Shown here in pieces: positions 1 through 7,845 of a DNA stretch of 64,000 nucleotides. The stretch comes from Evansella sp041820985 (GTDB taxonomy: Bacteria; Bacillota; Bacilli; Bacillales; Salisediminibacteriaceae): contig NZ_JBGUAU010000023.1 of assembly GCF_041820985.1 (NCBI RefSeq), forward strand, positions 1 through 64,000, written 5' to 3'. Position numbers and translations under genes: made by a program. A model generated the notes under the pieces. The model made no database searches. It was not told where the DNA came from and saw only the letters and a program-made list of their open reading frames with translations. Numbering within the stretch: the stretch's first letter is position 1; each line of letters begins with the position of its first letter.

Positions 1-34
1 TATGTTTCTCACTGTTTTTCACGACAGCTTTTAT

Positions 35-63
35 ATTATATCAATATAATTTGTCGAAGTCAA
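35..63 (-). promoter_or_regulatory. rrn-type promoter, proximal
   Basis: On the minus strand TTGACT (58-63) and TATAAT (35-40) are separated by exactly 17 bp. Transcription would run leftward out of the window. With the matching promoter 76 bp upstream it gives the tandem arrangement typical of Bacillus rRNA operons, and in B. subtilis ygxA is the neighbour of an rrn operon. The rRNA itself is not in the window, so the target is inferred. Confidence 0.7.
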
Positions 64-110
64 CAGTTTTTAAAAAAATATTTTGTCGTTTGTTTTTAGC
101 GACAAGAATT

Positions 111-139
111 AATATACCATTCTCTCTTTCAAGTGTCAA
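111..139 (-). promoter_or_regulatory. rrn-type promoter, middle
   Basis: Minus-strand TTGACA (134-139), a 17-bp spacer and TATATT (111-116). The -35 is perfect and the -10 is one base from consensus. The sequence just after the -10 includes GTCGC, and a GTCG motif lies at a similar distance after the promoter at 35-63. This suggests duplicated promoter units reading leftward towards an rRNA operon beyond the edge. Confidence 0.7.
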
Positions 140-196
140 CTCTTCTCAGAAAGTTTTTTCAATCCCAATTCAAATCCGTTTGGAGCGACGAATAAT

Positions 197-226
197 AATA
201 TATCATGTTTCCACGAGACAATTCAA
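197..226 (-). promoter_or_regulatory. possible third tandem promoter, distal
   Basis: Minus-strand TTGAAT (221-226) and TATATT (197-202) with an 18-bp spacer, again followed by a CGTCGC motif like the two downstream promoters. The -35 is weaker, so this may be a relic or a weaker upstream promoter of the same operon. Confidence 0.45.
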
Positions 227-337
227 CATGAAAAAGATGGAAAGAGTTTAATAATGTAAAGTCACCTCCCCTCTTACAATCTTTCGTGAAATCATACTCA
301 GTCATTCCCTATGGAATAGTTACCTCTTTCTTCTATA

Positions 338-382
338 ATAAAAAGACCCCACTCTATTTTTTCCAATAGAATGAGATCAACA
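338..382 (-). terminator. rho-independent terminator of ygxA
   Basis: Read on the minus strand, arms CTCATTCTATT (365-375) and AATAGAGTGGG (348-358) form an 11-bp stem with a 6-nt loop and some G-U pairs. A run of T follows (TCTTTTTATT). It lies about 50 nt after the ygxA stop codon. Confidence 0.75.
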
Positions 383-432
383 TTGTTCTATTATGGAGTT
401 GTTTAATGAGTTTCAATTGTTAACCTACAATG

Positions 433-1323
433 TCACCCACGAAACAAAGCTTCATTAACTACATAATAACGATGATATATGTCCTTGCCTTTTGTCTCTA
501 CATTCACTACGTCAATATATCCCTTTTGAACGAGATACTCTAATAAGATGCTAAGATCTAGTGAATACTCATGCATACCAACTTCTTGTTTCAATTCATC
601 TATTGTCCAGGAATCTTGCTTCCTTTTCATTAAATCAATAATATGAGCACTACCTAATTTTGTTTTGGACATCAACTCAAATTCATTAGCTAGCAACAGA
701 AGCTCTAATTTCTTTTCAATAGGCTCTGACCCTGTTACAAGCTCTGAATATAATTTATAAATCTCCGGCTCTATTTTCTTCACTTGTTGCCACACCGTTA
801 CTTCTGGATAGAAGCCATGGTCGATGATTGACAATCTCGCTAAATGGTGAAGAGCATGAACGATTTGATTATAGGCATCTAAATAATGTTTTTCATGGAA
901 CAAAGCTTTTCCATCTTTAAATCGACGAATTAATTTAGAAAATTCCACCCCGATTTTCACTTTTCGTTCCTCCAAAGGGAACTCCAACATTGTTTTCCGA
1001 AAATTAGCAGTATACTCATTTCTATCAAACACAATCTTGCCATTCATTAACCAGTCGATGATACGACGATTGGAACTATTTAAAAGCCAATCTTTAATTT
1101 GAGAAGATCTCACAAGATGCATCGCCACTTTATAACTATTATATGCATAGTGTTTTATTTCCCAAGGATTTGCTTCTTTTTTATCCGATATAATAACTAA
1201 TAGTACATTATCAAAGTAATCTGTATTTGTATCTACTTTCGACCTACGTTCCACTGAAATGATCCCTAGTGTGTGTTCATCACTGGAACGGTCTTGGTAC
1301 AATTGCCTTAGAAAATAATCCAT
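433..1323 (-). CDS. ygxA: YgxA-like nucleotidyltransferase-family protein
   Basis: A 296-residue protein starting at ATG behind a strong AGGAGG site. Its position (next to ygzB and perR, beside leftward rrn-type promoters) matches B. subtilis ygxA, which is annotated as a nucleotidyltransferase-like protein of unknown substrate. The N-terminal part contains ISVERRSKVDTN and LLVIISDKKEA, compatible with a degenerate nucleotidyltransferase fold. The C-terminal third resembles a helical, winged-helix-like segment. I see no intact GS-x-DxD catalytic signature, so activity is uncertain. It is monocistronic with its own terminator. The family call rests mainly on synteny and length; the biochemical role is unknown. 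Confidence 0.75.
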   Translation of the reverse strand: MDYFLRQLYQDRSSDEHTLGIISVERRSKVDTNTDYFDNVLLVIISDKKEANPWEIKHYAYNSYKVAMHLVRSSQIKDWLLNSSNRRIIDWLMNGKIVFDRNEYTANFRKTMLEFPLEERKVKIGVEFSKLIRRFKDGKALFHEKHYLDAYNQIVHALHHLARLSIIDHGFYPEVTVWQQVKKIEPEIYKLYSELVTGSEPIEKKLELLLLANEFELMSKTKLGSAHIIDLMKRKQDSWTIDELKQEVGMHEYSLDLSILLEYLVQKGYIDVVNVETKGKDIYHRYYVVNEALFRG

Positions 1324-1477
1324 TTTTGGTGCCTCCTAAAAAGCAGAATTCTCATCTTATTTTAATTATGTTCGACGAATTCAAGAAAAAACCTTCTAAA
1401 TAAATCGTTTGTCTATCTATAAATAGTTATTTCTCTATAAAATATGCTATACTTTCAATTTAGGAGGTTGGATTGAC

Positions 1478-1831
1478 ATGGGAATAAAATATTCAAACAA
1501 AATTAATAAAATAAGAACCTTTGCACTTGTTTTAATATTTGGCGGAATCATCATTATGTATTTAGGATTATTCTTCCAAAGAAGTCCGTTATTTATGACC
1601 TTATTTATGATTCTCGGTTTTCTATCTATTATCGCTAGTACAGTGATTTATTTTTGGATCGGAATGCTTTCTTCAAAAACAGTACAAGTTGTTTGCCCCA
1701 ATTGCGGAAAATATACAAAGATGCTCGGTCGTGTAGATGCTTGTATGTATTGTAGCGAGCCACTGACTTTAGATAAATCACTCGAAGGAAAAGATTTTGA
1801 TGAAGATTATAATAAGAAGAAAAAGTTTTAG
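1478..1831 (+). CDS. ygzB: YgzB family membrane/zinc-ribbon protein
   Basis: A 117-residue protein, equal in length to B. subtilis YgzB, which sits in the same place between ygxA and perR. Two transmembrane helices (about residues 13-33 and 40-62) are followed by a cytosolic tail with two CxxC pairs, CPNCGKYTK and CMYCSEP, which form a probable zinc ribbon. The ATG follows TAGGAGG by about 10 nt. It is transcribed convergently with perR, and the shared terminator lies about 70 nt downstream. Function is unknown in the family; the CxxC pairs suggest metal binding. Confidence 0.85.
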   Translation: MGIKYSNKINKIRTFALVLIFGGIIIMYLGLFFQRSPLFMTLFMILGFLSIIASTVIYFWIGMLSSKTVQVVCPNCGKYTKMLGRVDACMYCSEPLTLDKSLEGKDFDEDYNKKKKF

Positions 1832-1903
1832 TATTTGAAAAGCATAGGGGGCGAACGCACTTACAGGCAGCATGAGCGTCGCCACTCCGACCTACTAACA
1901 ACC

Positions 1904-1938
1904 AAAAAAAGAAGCTGTTATTAAACCAGCTTCTTTTA
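1904..1938. terminator. bidirectional terminator between ygzB and perR
   Basis: AAAAGAAGCTG and CAGCTTCTTTT form an 11-bp hairpin flanked by an A-run on the left and a T-rich stretch on the right. It can terminate both convergent genes, and the strongest U-tract is for perR. The right arm overlaps the perR stop codon. Confidence 0.8.
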
Positions 1939-2373
1939 ATGTTGTTTATGTTTATTACACTCAGGACACAGCCCGTAAATTTCCATGCGATGGTCTCTTA
2001 CTTTAAAACTTGTTACGTGTTCTGCTAAAGTCTCTACTTCATCTAAGCCAGGATAGTGAAAATCTACAATTTTACCACAATCATCACAAATGACATGATA
2101 ATGATCAGAAGTGTTACTGTCGAATCTGCTAGAAGAGTCGCCATATGTTAGCTCTCTTACTAGACCGACTTCTTTAAAAACACGTAAGTTATTATAAACG
2201 GTCGCAACACTCATGTTCGGAAATTTCCCTTCCAACGCTTTGTAAATCTCATCGGCTGTTGGATGACTCTTCGCATTGAACAAGAATTCTAATATAGCAT
2301 GGCGCTGTGGTGTCATTCGAACTTTAGTGCTTTTTAAAGAATGTAACGCTTCTTGAAGTCGATGATTCTCCAT
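1936..2373 (-). CDS. perR: peroxide-responsive repressor PerR
   Basis: A Fur-family metalloregulator of 145 residues, which senses hydrogen peroxide by metal-catalysed oxidation and represses catalase, ahp, heme and iron-storage genes. The winged-helix domain includes TPQRHAILEFL and SVATVYNNLRVF. The histidine and aspartate residues of the regulatory metal site lie in DSNTSDHYH and KVRDHRMEIYG. Two CxxC pairs (CDDCGK, CPEC) make the structural zinc site. The longer reading frame opens at a TTG at 2391, but ATG at 2373 has AGGTG 8 nt upstream and gives the standard length. A Per box overlaps its promoter, so it is probably autoregulated. Confidence 0.97.
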   Translation of the reverse strand: MENHRLQEALHSLKSTKVRMTPQRHAILEFLFNAKSHPTADEIYKALEGKFPNMSVATVYNNLRVFKEVGLVRELTYGDSSSRFDSNTSDHYHVICDDCGKIVDFHYPGLDEVETLAEHVTSFKVRDHRMEIYGLCPECNKHKQH

Positions 2374-2405
2374 ATACTTCACCTCTTTCAAAAAACATTC
2401 TTACT

Positions 2406-2452
2406 TTATAATATTTATAAATAGTATACTAACGGACCGACTTTCTTGTCAA
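2406..2452 (-). promoter_or_regulatory. perR promoter with Per box
   Basis: Minus-strand TTGACA (2447-2452), an 18-bp spacer and TATACT (2423-2428). Immediately downstream, TTATAATATTTATAA (2406-2420) matches the Per box consensus TTATAATNATTATAA at every defined position but one. The box covers the likely transcription start, so PerR bound there should block its own transcription. Confidence 0.85.
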
Positions 2453-2537
2453 CATATACACCTTTTATAAACAATTATATATAGAATTTGAGAGATCATT
2501 CATATTAATATGACTTTTACGATAAGATTATGTCCTT

Positions 2538-2831
2538 TTATTGTTGGAAAAACGGAGCACTGTCTTTTACATTAATAACAAAGGAAGTATATCGACTTTT
2601 TGTATCCTTCAACTTTCCTTTTTTCGATTCTACTTCTCTACAGATACGCTGCATCTCACTTCGAAGACCTGGTACATCTTCATCTGTAACCCCAAATAAG
2701 AAAGTGGTATTGCCTTTTTTCAAAAAACCTCCTGAGCTGGCTAACTCCGTCATGCGGTATCCTTTTGCTTTTAATTCTTCTTCCATTTTATCCGCATAGC
2801 GGTTGTTTACAACACACACCATTAATTTCAT
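2538..2831 (-). CDS. DarA-like PII family protein, probable cyclic-di-AMP receptor paralogue
   Basis: A 97-residue protein resembling DarA/YaaQ (DUF970), a trimeric PII-like protein that binds c-di-AMP in Firmicutes. The N-terminus MKLMVCVVNN and the central TELASSGGFLKKGNTTF motif match the DarA ligand-binding region (TKLATTGGFLKSGNTTF). It is shorter than DarA (109 residues) and the C-terminal half diverges, so ligand binding is inferred. ATG follows GAAGGAGG. It lies 23 nt downstream of a dehydrogenase gene in the same direction, probably cotranscribed. Canonical darA usually sits elsewhere (near tmk), so this is likely a second copy. Confidence 0.8.
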   Translation of the reverse strand: MKLMVCVVNNRYADKMEEELKAKGYRMTELASSGGFLKKGNTTFLFGVTDEDVPGLRSEMQRICREVESKKGKLKDTKSRYTSFVINVKDSAPFFQQ

Positions 2832-2854
2832 TCTAAATCCTCCTTCAAGTGGGG

Positions 2855-3805
2855 TTAGTAGCCTTTTGACAAGTTAATTTTATTAATATAATTCTCTCGC
2901 CCATTTAGAAACTCCTTTAAATTTGCTTCAAAGATTTCAAGAGCACGTGATTGATATTTTGGTGATATTCCAGATAAATGAGGCGTCACTGTAACATTTT
3001 CCATACGCCAATATGGGTGATCCGTTGGGAGTGGCTCCTCATTAAATACATCTAATACTGCATGAGCTATCTCACCATTGTTCAATGCATGTAGTAAATC
3101 CCAATCATTCATGACATTTCCTCTTCCTATATTAATAAGTATGGCGTTCTTTTTCATTAATGCAAATTCATTTTTTGTGAGGATACCGTCCGTTTCCTTT
3201 GTTTTCGGTAAAACCGATAGGAGAAAATCAGATTCTTTTACTATATCGTGAAGTTGAGCCGATGTGTACATCACATCAAAATATGACACTTCTCGTCCAC
3301 TACGATTCATTCCCATCGTTTTCATGTGAAATGCTTTCGCTAATCGAGCAACCTCTTGTCCAATAGCACCTGTACCTAATATCCCTATTGTTTTCCCATG
3401 AATTTCGTTCATTACTAGTTTACTATTCCAATGCTTGTCTTGTTCGCTTTTTATTAGAGCTTTGGTGTTTCGTGAAACTTGAAGCATCATAGCTATTGTA
3501 TACTCGGCCATTGGGATGGCATGTATTCCACTTACATTGGTGACGAGGATGTTTCTATTTTTTATTTGTTCAAGAGGCAGTTCGTCTATACCAGCTGATA
3601 AAACCATAATCCATTTTAAGTTTTTGGCGTTTATTATATGTTCTTTCGTTACGTCAAAACCATTAGTAAGCAAAATTTCAGCGGTGGCTAAAAAGCTCTC
3701 TGCTTCCGTCATATTCTTACATAATTGAAATTCTAATTGAGGATACGTAGAATGTAAATGCTCTCGCAAATCTCTTCTTATTTTTGCCGAAGAAACAATG
3801 TTCAT
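2855..3805 (-). CDS. D-isomer-specific 2-hydroxyacid dehydrogenase
   Basis: A cytosolic NAD(P)-dependent oxidoreductase of about 316 residues. A split catalytic domain surrounds a Rossmann fold with GILGTGAIGQEVA as dinucleotide motif. The catalytic triad is visible: Arg in NIGRGNVMND, Glu in VFNEEPLP and His in VTPHLSG. The frame opens 6 codons earlier, but ATG at 3805 has AAGGGATGG about 6 nt upstream. Substrate cannot be read; relatives act on glyoxylate, hydroxypyruvate or phosphoglycerate. It is the first gene of a two-gene unit with the DarA-like protein, a pairing whose meaning is unclear. Confidence 0.85.
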   Translation of the reverse strand: MNIVSSAKIRRDLREHLHSTYPQLEFQLCKNMTEAESFLATAEILLTNGFDVTKEHIINAKNLKWIMVLSAGIDELPLEQIKNRNILVTNVSGIHAIPMAEYTIAMMLQVSRNTKALIKSEQDKHWNSKLVMNEIHGKTIGILGTGAIGQEVARLAKAFHMKTMGMNRSGREVSYFDVMYTSAQLHDIVKESDFLLSVLPKTKETDGILTKNEFALMKKNAILINIGRGNVMNDWDLLHALNNGEIAHAVLDVFNEEPLPTDHPYWRMENVTVTPHLSGISPKYQSRALEIFEANLKEFLNGRENYINKINLSKGY

Positions 3806-4042
3806 TATATTCCATCCCTTCATTAGATTTTAGGGTAAAAAACGTAGTTGTTTTGGTATAGTACGGTTTTCATTAGCTTGGGCGCGACTATAAGGTTTGC
3901 ACCATTTCGTGAGGCTGTTTTACACTTTCTTTCATCATAACATAGGATGGTTTTGGCGATATATATTGTTGGAAACTTTCTACGTTGATTTAGTTACCAC
4001 GCTTACGAAGACTTTTCGCTGGAGGAAAAATTGTTTACCAGT

Positions 4043-4120
4043 CTGCTCGATTTCGATCCGATCGAGCACTTCATAAGATTAATCGTCGCTCATCCGCTCG
4101 ATTTCCATCCAACCACACAC
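4043..4120. repeat. two-copy remnant of a 52-bp hairpin repeat
   Basis: GCTCGATTTCGATCC (from 4044) recurs as GCTCGATTTCCATCC (from 4096), exactly 52 bp apart. The first copy forms a perfect hairpin with arms TGCTCGAT and ATCGAGCA. No gene is visible in the 3806-4295 gap apart from this and the terminator. Confidence 0.6.
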
Positions 4121-4170
4121 CATAATCCCTGACCCGATAAAGGCTCCAGGTCCCCTCCCAATAAAAGCAA

Positions 4171-4200
4171 AAAAAGCGAGGCATAAAGCCTCGCATCCAA
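4171..4200 (-). terminator. rho-independent terminator
   Basis: GCGAGGC (4177-4183) and GCCTCGC (4189-4195) form a 7-bp GC-rich stem with a 5-nt loop. On the minus strand a run of six T follows. It serves the gene ending at 4296. Confidence 0.85.
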
Positions 4201-4295
4201 ACAGAGAGCACCATATTAATAAAAGAGGGATCGTTTTGTCACCGTTCCCTATATACATATGTTTTAAGTTGGAGATGGTTTGGACACATGTACCC

Positions 4296-4748
4296 TTAAT
4301 TTAAATCTAGATGATACAAATTAAAGGAAAAGTGAAAATACTCGGAGCGGATGTTTCCATTCTGTTTCCAATTCAACATCATATTCCCATTTATATACCC
4401 GTCTGTATTTTCACCACATAAATTACAAGCTTCCGAATACATTAGCATTCCGTCAAACTCCTCTATGTGTAGATCCTGGTAAAAGAAGCCCCCATATTGC
4501 GTATCCACAAATAATTCGATGGCATCTATTTCTACGTCTTCACGTTCCAATTCTAATTTCACTCCAATATTATATTCCTCTTCATTTTCCCCTTCTTCAA
4601 GGAAAAAAGTTGCCATCCATGATTGAGACCATTCTTCATGTGTAAGTAATGGATCAAATTCCGCTGCTTCTTCGTAGTCATCCTTAAGAAACAACATCGC
4701 TCCACCGATAATAACTGCTATGAGTATAAAAGGAAAAATTTGCTTCAC
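4296..4748 (-). CDS. hypothetical membrane-anchored protein
   Basis: A 150-residue protein not recognised. One N-terminal hydrophobic segment (residues 4-20) is followed by an acidic extracellular domain rich in Glu and aromatic residues, with a CNLC pair near residue 110. There is no lipobox, so a single-pass anchor is more likely than a lipoprotein. ATG follows AGGTGA by 5 nt. It is monocistronic, downstream of a separate terminator that closes the ABC transporter operon and upstream of its own terminator. Confidence 0.7.
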   Translation of the reverse strand: MKQIFPFILIAVIIGGAMLFLKDDYEEAAEFDPLLTHEEWSQSWMATFFLEEGENEEEYNIGVKLELEREDVEIDAIELFVDTQYGGFFYQDLHIEEFDGMLMYSEACNLCGENTDGYINGNMMLNWKQNGNIRSEYFHFSFNLYHLDLN

Positions 4749-4872
4749 CTAGTTCATCTCCATTTTGAAAAAATGAATTTACTATGAATCTGTCCATTTT
4801 ATTGTATCAGATGGGATGTTATGTTGAATACAATTTTTTCCTACTAGTCACATCCATTACATTTTTCAAAGT

Positions 4873-4918
4873 AAAAAGAGAGAGTGGGAAAGTCCGAAAC
4901 CGACTTCCACTCTCTCCA
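4873..4918 (-). terminator. rho-independent terminator of the ABC operon
   Basis: A long stem formed by GAGAGAGTGG and CCACTCTCTC lies about 15 nt after the permease stop. On the minus strand it is followed by CTCTTTTTAC. Confidence 0.85.
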
Positions 4919-4929
4919 ACCAAGACACA

Positions 4930-5625
4930 CTATTTTTTATCCGAGAAAATTTGAAATTGTCTTACAAAAGGTACTGGGATACATAGCAACACCACACTAA
5001 CTAGAAGGATCCACAAGAACATGTTTAACAACGGAGCTCTGGAAAACCAGTAAAACAGATCCACCCAATATGTGTTCACCGCTGGAAGAATGACGGTAAG
5101 TGCGAAAATACCTGCCGTTCCGTATAGGGCAATCGCTCCTACTTGCTGCTTTAAAATCGATAGTAGCATACTAACTGTTGATGAAAATACGTAAATTGTA
5201 AAGAGTATTAGGAGATAGCCAAAAAAGTTCTCCGAGATAGTCGACATATGAAGCAAACTATTTAGTTCCATATTTACATCTAGTACAGAAAGCAGAGGTT
5301 GTAATAAAAAATAGAGTGCATTTAACAGGAACGCACTTACTAGACTAAGGATGAATAGGAAAGAAACAACCCCAACATACATCAACTTCCTCGTACTTCC
5401 AAATGTGGAGCCATAATCAAAGGCAATACGAAACAACATAGCACCAATAACAATTTGATAAATCAACACAGCCCCATCCATATTCCAGCTAACCTCTCCC
5501 TGCGGAAAGGAGATACTAATTCCGATCCCAAGTATGACGAAGAATAATAGAATCGACCAGAAGATAGAATAAGATCGACGAATATCCAACCACAGAATCT
5601 TCCACAACCCTTTAAGCTCCTTCAT
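4930..5625 (-). CDS. ABC-2 type transporter permease subunit
   Basis: A 231-residue integral membrane protein with about six hydrophobic segments, the last gene of a regulator-ATPase-permease operon. The frame opens 9 codons earlier, but ATG at 5625 is preceded at 9 nt by AGGAGG, and this start overlaps the ATPase stop by 14 nt. It presumably forms the membrane channel partnered with the upstream ATPase. The layout resembles the B. subtilis ytr operon and other YtrA-regulated ABC systems induced by cell-wall antibiotics. The substrate cannot be read from sequence. Confidence 0.8.
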   Translation of the reverse strand: MKELKGLWKILWLDIRRSYSIFWSILLFFVILGIGISISFPQGEVSWNMDGAVLIYQIVIGAMLFRIAFDYGSTFGSTRKLMYVGVVSFLFILSLVSAFLLNALYFLLQPLLSVLDVNMELNSLLHMSTISENFFGYLLILFTIYVFSSTVSMLLSILKQQVGAIALYGTAGIFALTVILPAVNTYWVDLFYWFSRAPLLNMFLWILLVSVVLLCIPVPFVRQFQIFSDKK

Positions 5626-6493
5626 AATAGCGGTCCTCCTTCTGCTCTCCATGTTTACGATCCGTTTTTCGCAATAAATAATCTTGCAAATCTACCTTCT
5701 CATCAAATCTAGCAGATAGCTCGATATCCTCCACCATTAGTCGAACCATTGGCCCCATCTCAGAACGCTCTAATATGGCAGATTCATCAACAACTAATTT
5801 CCTAGATTCTTTGTTTCCATGAATATATCCAGTGCGTTCCCGAATCGCTTCAATCGAATCTTGCATAATTAATTTCCCTTCATGTAAAACAATGATTTCT
5901 TCGATGTAACGTTGCAATTCTTGAATATAATGCGTAGACAGAATAATGATACTATCTTCAAAACTATCATCGTATACTAACAATTCATAGAACGTTTCTC
6001 GAACTGCAGCATCTAGTCCATTTGTAGGTTCGTCGAAAATCATAACAGGTGCACCGCTACTTAAACCGATCGTTAACGCTAACGCCGTTCTCATCCCTTT
6101 GGACATCGCTTTTACTCTTATTTTTTCATCCAACCGGAACGCTCGAAGACATTGTTTTGCTTTTGCTCCGTTCCAATTTGGGTAGAAACATGAAGCTATC
6201 TCCATGGCATCTTTGACTTTCCACTGCGTATTTAGAGGATGATTTTCTTGAATAAAACAAATTTGTTGTAGCACATCTCTGTTTTCATAAGGATGCTTTC
6301 CATTTAAAGAAACATTCCCACTCCCCGTTTTTAACAACCCAGTCATGCAGCGCATCAACGTTGTTTTTCCAGCACCATTCCGCCCCCATAGTCCATAAAT
6401 TTTCCCGGATTCTAATTGAAAAGACACGTTGTTCAGTGCATTCACTTTTCCATGGCGATAAGATACATTCTCTACCTTTAAGCAGTATGTCAT
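5612..6493 (-). CDS. ABC transporter ATP-binding protein
   Basis: A 293-residue nucleotide-binding subunit. Walker A is GRNGAGKTT (about residues 37-45), Walker B is VMIFDEPTNGLD, and the H-loop is ILSTHY. The signature motif is degenerate (MSKGM instead of LSGGQ), common in YtrB/EcsA-like exporters. The C-terminal 70 residues lie outside the core and may contact the permease. The ATG overlaps the upstream regulator stop by 4 nt (ATGA), and the gene end overlaps the permease start, indicating translational coupling. Confidence 0.93.
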   Translation of the reverse strand: MTYCLKVENVSYRHGKVNALNNVSFQLESGKIYGLWGRNGAGKTTLMRCMTGLLKTGSGNVSLNGKHPYENRDVLQQICFIQENHPLNTQWKVKDAMEIASCFYPNWNGAKAKQCLRAFRLDEKIRVKAMSKGMRTALALTIGLSSGAPVMIFDEPTNGLDAAVRETFYELLVYDDSFEDSIIILSTHYIQELQRYIEEIIVLHEGKLIMQDSIEAIRERTGYIHGNKESRKLVVDESAILERSEMGPMVRLMVEDIELSARFDEKVDLQDYLLRKTDRKHGEQKEDRYYEGA

Positions 6494-6858
6494 TCTTTCT
6501 CCTCCTCTTTAAAAAAACGTAATATATCATCCTTCGATAGTTCTAACCTTTTGGCTTCATGCAATAAGGGATTAATGTATTGCTCTTTGAACTCCGATTT
6601 TCTTTCTTCAATTAACTTTACTTTTGCTGCCTCCTGTACAAACATCCCAATCCCCCTCCGTTTAAAAATAATGCCTTTATCTACTAACAGTTGGATTCCC
6701 TTTTGTGCGGTTGCTGGATTTATTTTGTAAAAACTCGCTAATTCGTTTGTAGAAGGAATTTTGTCTCCCTCCTTCAGTGCATCGTCTAGTATATTGTCTT
6801 TGATCATGTCACTTATCTGCTGAAAAATAGGGCGATCTTCATTTAATTTGCTAATCAC
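6490..6858 (-). CDS. GntR family transcriptional regulator, YtrA subfamily
   Basis: A short (122-residue) GntR regulator with an N-terminal winged helix (DRPIFQQISDMIKDNIL, IPSTNELASFYKINPATAQKG) and only a small helical tail. This is the YtrA subfamily, usually the first gene of an ABC operon it represses. GTG at 6858 is chosen over the GTG at 6870: AGGTGG lies about 9 nt upstream, and the resulting MISKLNEDRPIF N-terminus is typical. A promoter and a candidate operator lie directly upstream. The effector is unknown. Confidence 0.88.
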   Translation of the reverse strand: MISKLNEDRPIFQQISDMIKDNILDDALKEGDKIPSTNELASFYKINPATAQKGIQLLVDKGIIFKRRGIGMFVQEAAKVKLIEERKSEFKEQYINPLLHEAKRLELSKDDILRFFKEEEKE

Positions 6859-6876
6859 TACGTTCACCACCTTAAT

Positions 6877-6932
6877 GGTTAATTACTCAACTAACTAACC
6901 AATATACTACAGAAGTATTTTCCAATTGTCAA
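6877..6932 (-). promoter_or_regulatory. promoter and candidate operator of the GntR-ABC operon
   Basis: Minus-strand TTGACA (6927-6932), a 17-bp spacer and TAGTAT (6904-6909). Just downstream, an imperfect inverted repeat with outer arms GGTTA and TAACC (6877-6900) spans the expected start site. This is where a YtrA-type repressor would bind; the operator role is inferred. Confidence 0.7.
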
Positions 6933-7024
6933 TATAGTTGTTAGAAATTTTCAACCATTTATACGAAAAACATGTTAATATTTTACACATACACATTCTT
7001 TTCTTTATTAAGGGGAAAAACTTG

Positions 7025-7831
7025 ATGAAAAAGACATTGGTCCTACTTCTATGTTTGTTATTTCTAATAGTTAGTTGTAACTCACAGGAGAGAGATGACT
7101 ATGATTTTGAGGGGATAACTTTAGGAGTACATGATTTATTTAACGTTCTTACTGTTTTTGTGGAAGATAATCTAGGAGGAAATGAAGTTATACTTCAAGG
7201 ATGGGATCCATCTTCCTTTAAGGATTACGAGGTAGAGGCCTATCAAGTTTTTCTAACAAAGGACACAAAGATTATAAACGAGGGAAGTGGTGAAGAACTC
7301 CAGATGGTAAGTCGTCATGAATTTTTCTCTGGTCATTCCGAAACTGTAGCATCTACTCTTCTCTTTCATCCATACCGAAAAGTCGCAGTGAAGGTAGAAG
7401 AAACGTTTTCCTCGAGCGTGTCATCGAATAGAAGTAACTACATCATGTATGATCGAAGTTTTTTACCTATATACAGAGCCAAAGAGGTTCGGCTGTTCCC
7501 GTTAACTTTTAATGATTTTGTATTAACGAATACAGTACATATTCAACCTGATGAAATTTCCATCACGGCTGTTTACGACCCTAGCACAGATAATATGAAT
7601 AACTATTATTTTGATTACGATAAATTATGGAATTCCTTAATTAGCTCCCAGGATCCTAGTGCATATGTAACCTTTCAGACGTGGGAAGTTCCATACTTTG
7701 AACAGTATCATCCTCCATCCGAGTATCAGCAATATCCTATCTTTTTTATATTAAACGAAGATGGTCTTTTGTATGATACACACGACTGGGATGACGCTGC
7801 TGAATATGTTGAGTCCGTTATAGATAAGTAA
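7025..7831 (+). CDS. putative lipoprotein, paralogue of the next gene
   Basis: A 268-residue secreted lipoprotein. The signal peptide MKKTLVLLLCLLFLIVSC ends in a lipobox (IVSC), so the mature Cys is residue 18. The true ATG is at 7025, behind AAGGGG, 29 codons inside a longer open frame. The mature region is acidic and rich in Tyr/Phe and shares blocks with the next gene: VFVEDN, EVEAY, TKDTK, GEEL, VKVEE, SNYI-YDR-FLPIY, YPLTF or FPLTF, and a C-terminal HDW. No known domain recognised. It is divergent from the GntR-ABC operon. Confidence 0.82.
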   Translation: MKKTLVLLLCLLFLIVSCNSQERDDYDFEGITLGVHDLFNVLTVFVEDNLGGNEVILQGWDPSSFKDYEVEAYQVFLTKDTKIINEGSGEELQMVSRHEFFSGHSETVASTLLFHPYRKVAVKVEETFSSSVSSNRSNYIMYDRSFLPIYRAKEVRLFPLTFNDFVLTNTVHIQPDEISITAVYDPSTDNMNNYYFDYDKLWNSLISSQDPSAYVTFQTWEVPYFEQYHPPSEYQQYPIFFILNEDGLLYDTHDWDDAAEYVESVIDK

Positions 7832-7845
7832 GGAGACATGATACT

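Noticed and set aside
51..251. 66-residue plus-strand frame at the left edge
   Set aside because: It has no ribosome site and overlaps the tandem minus-strand promoters.
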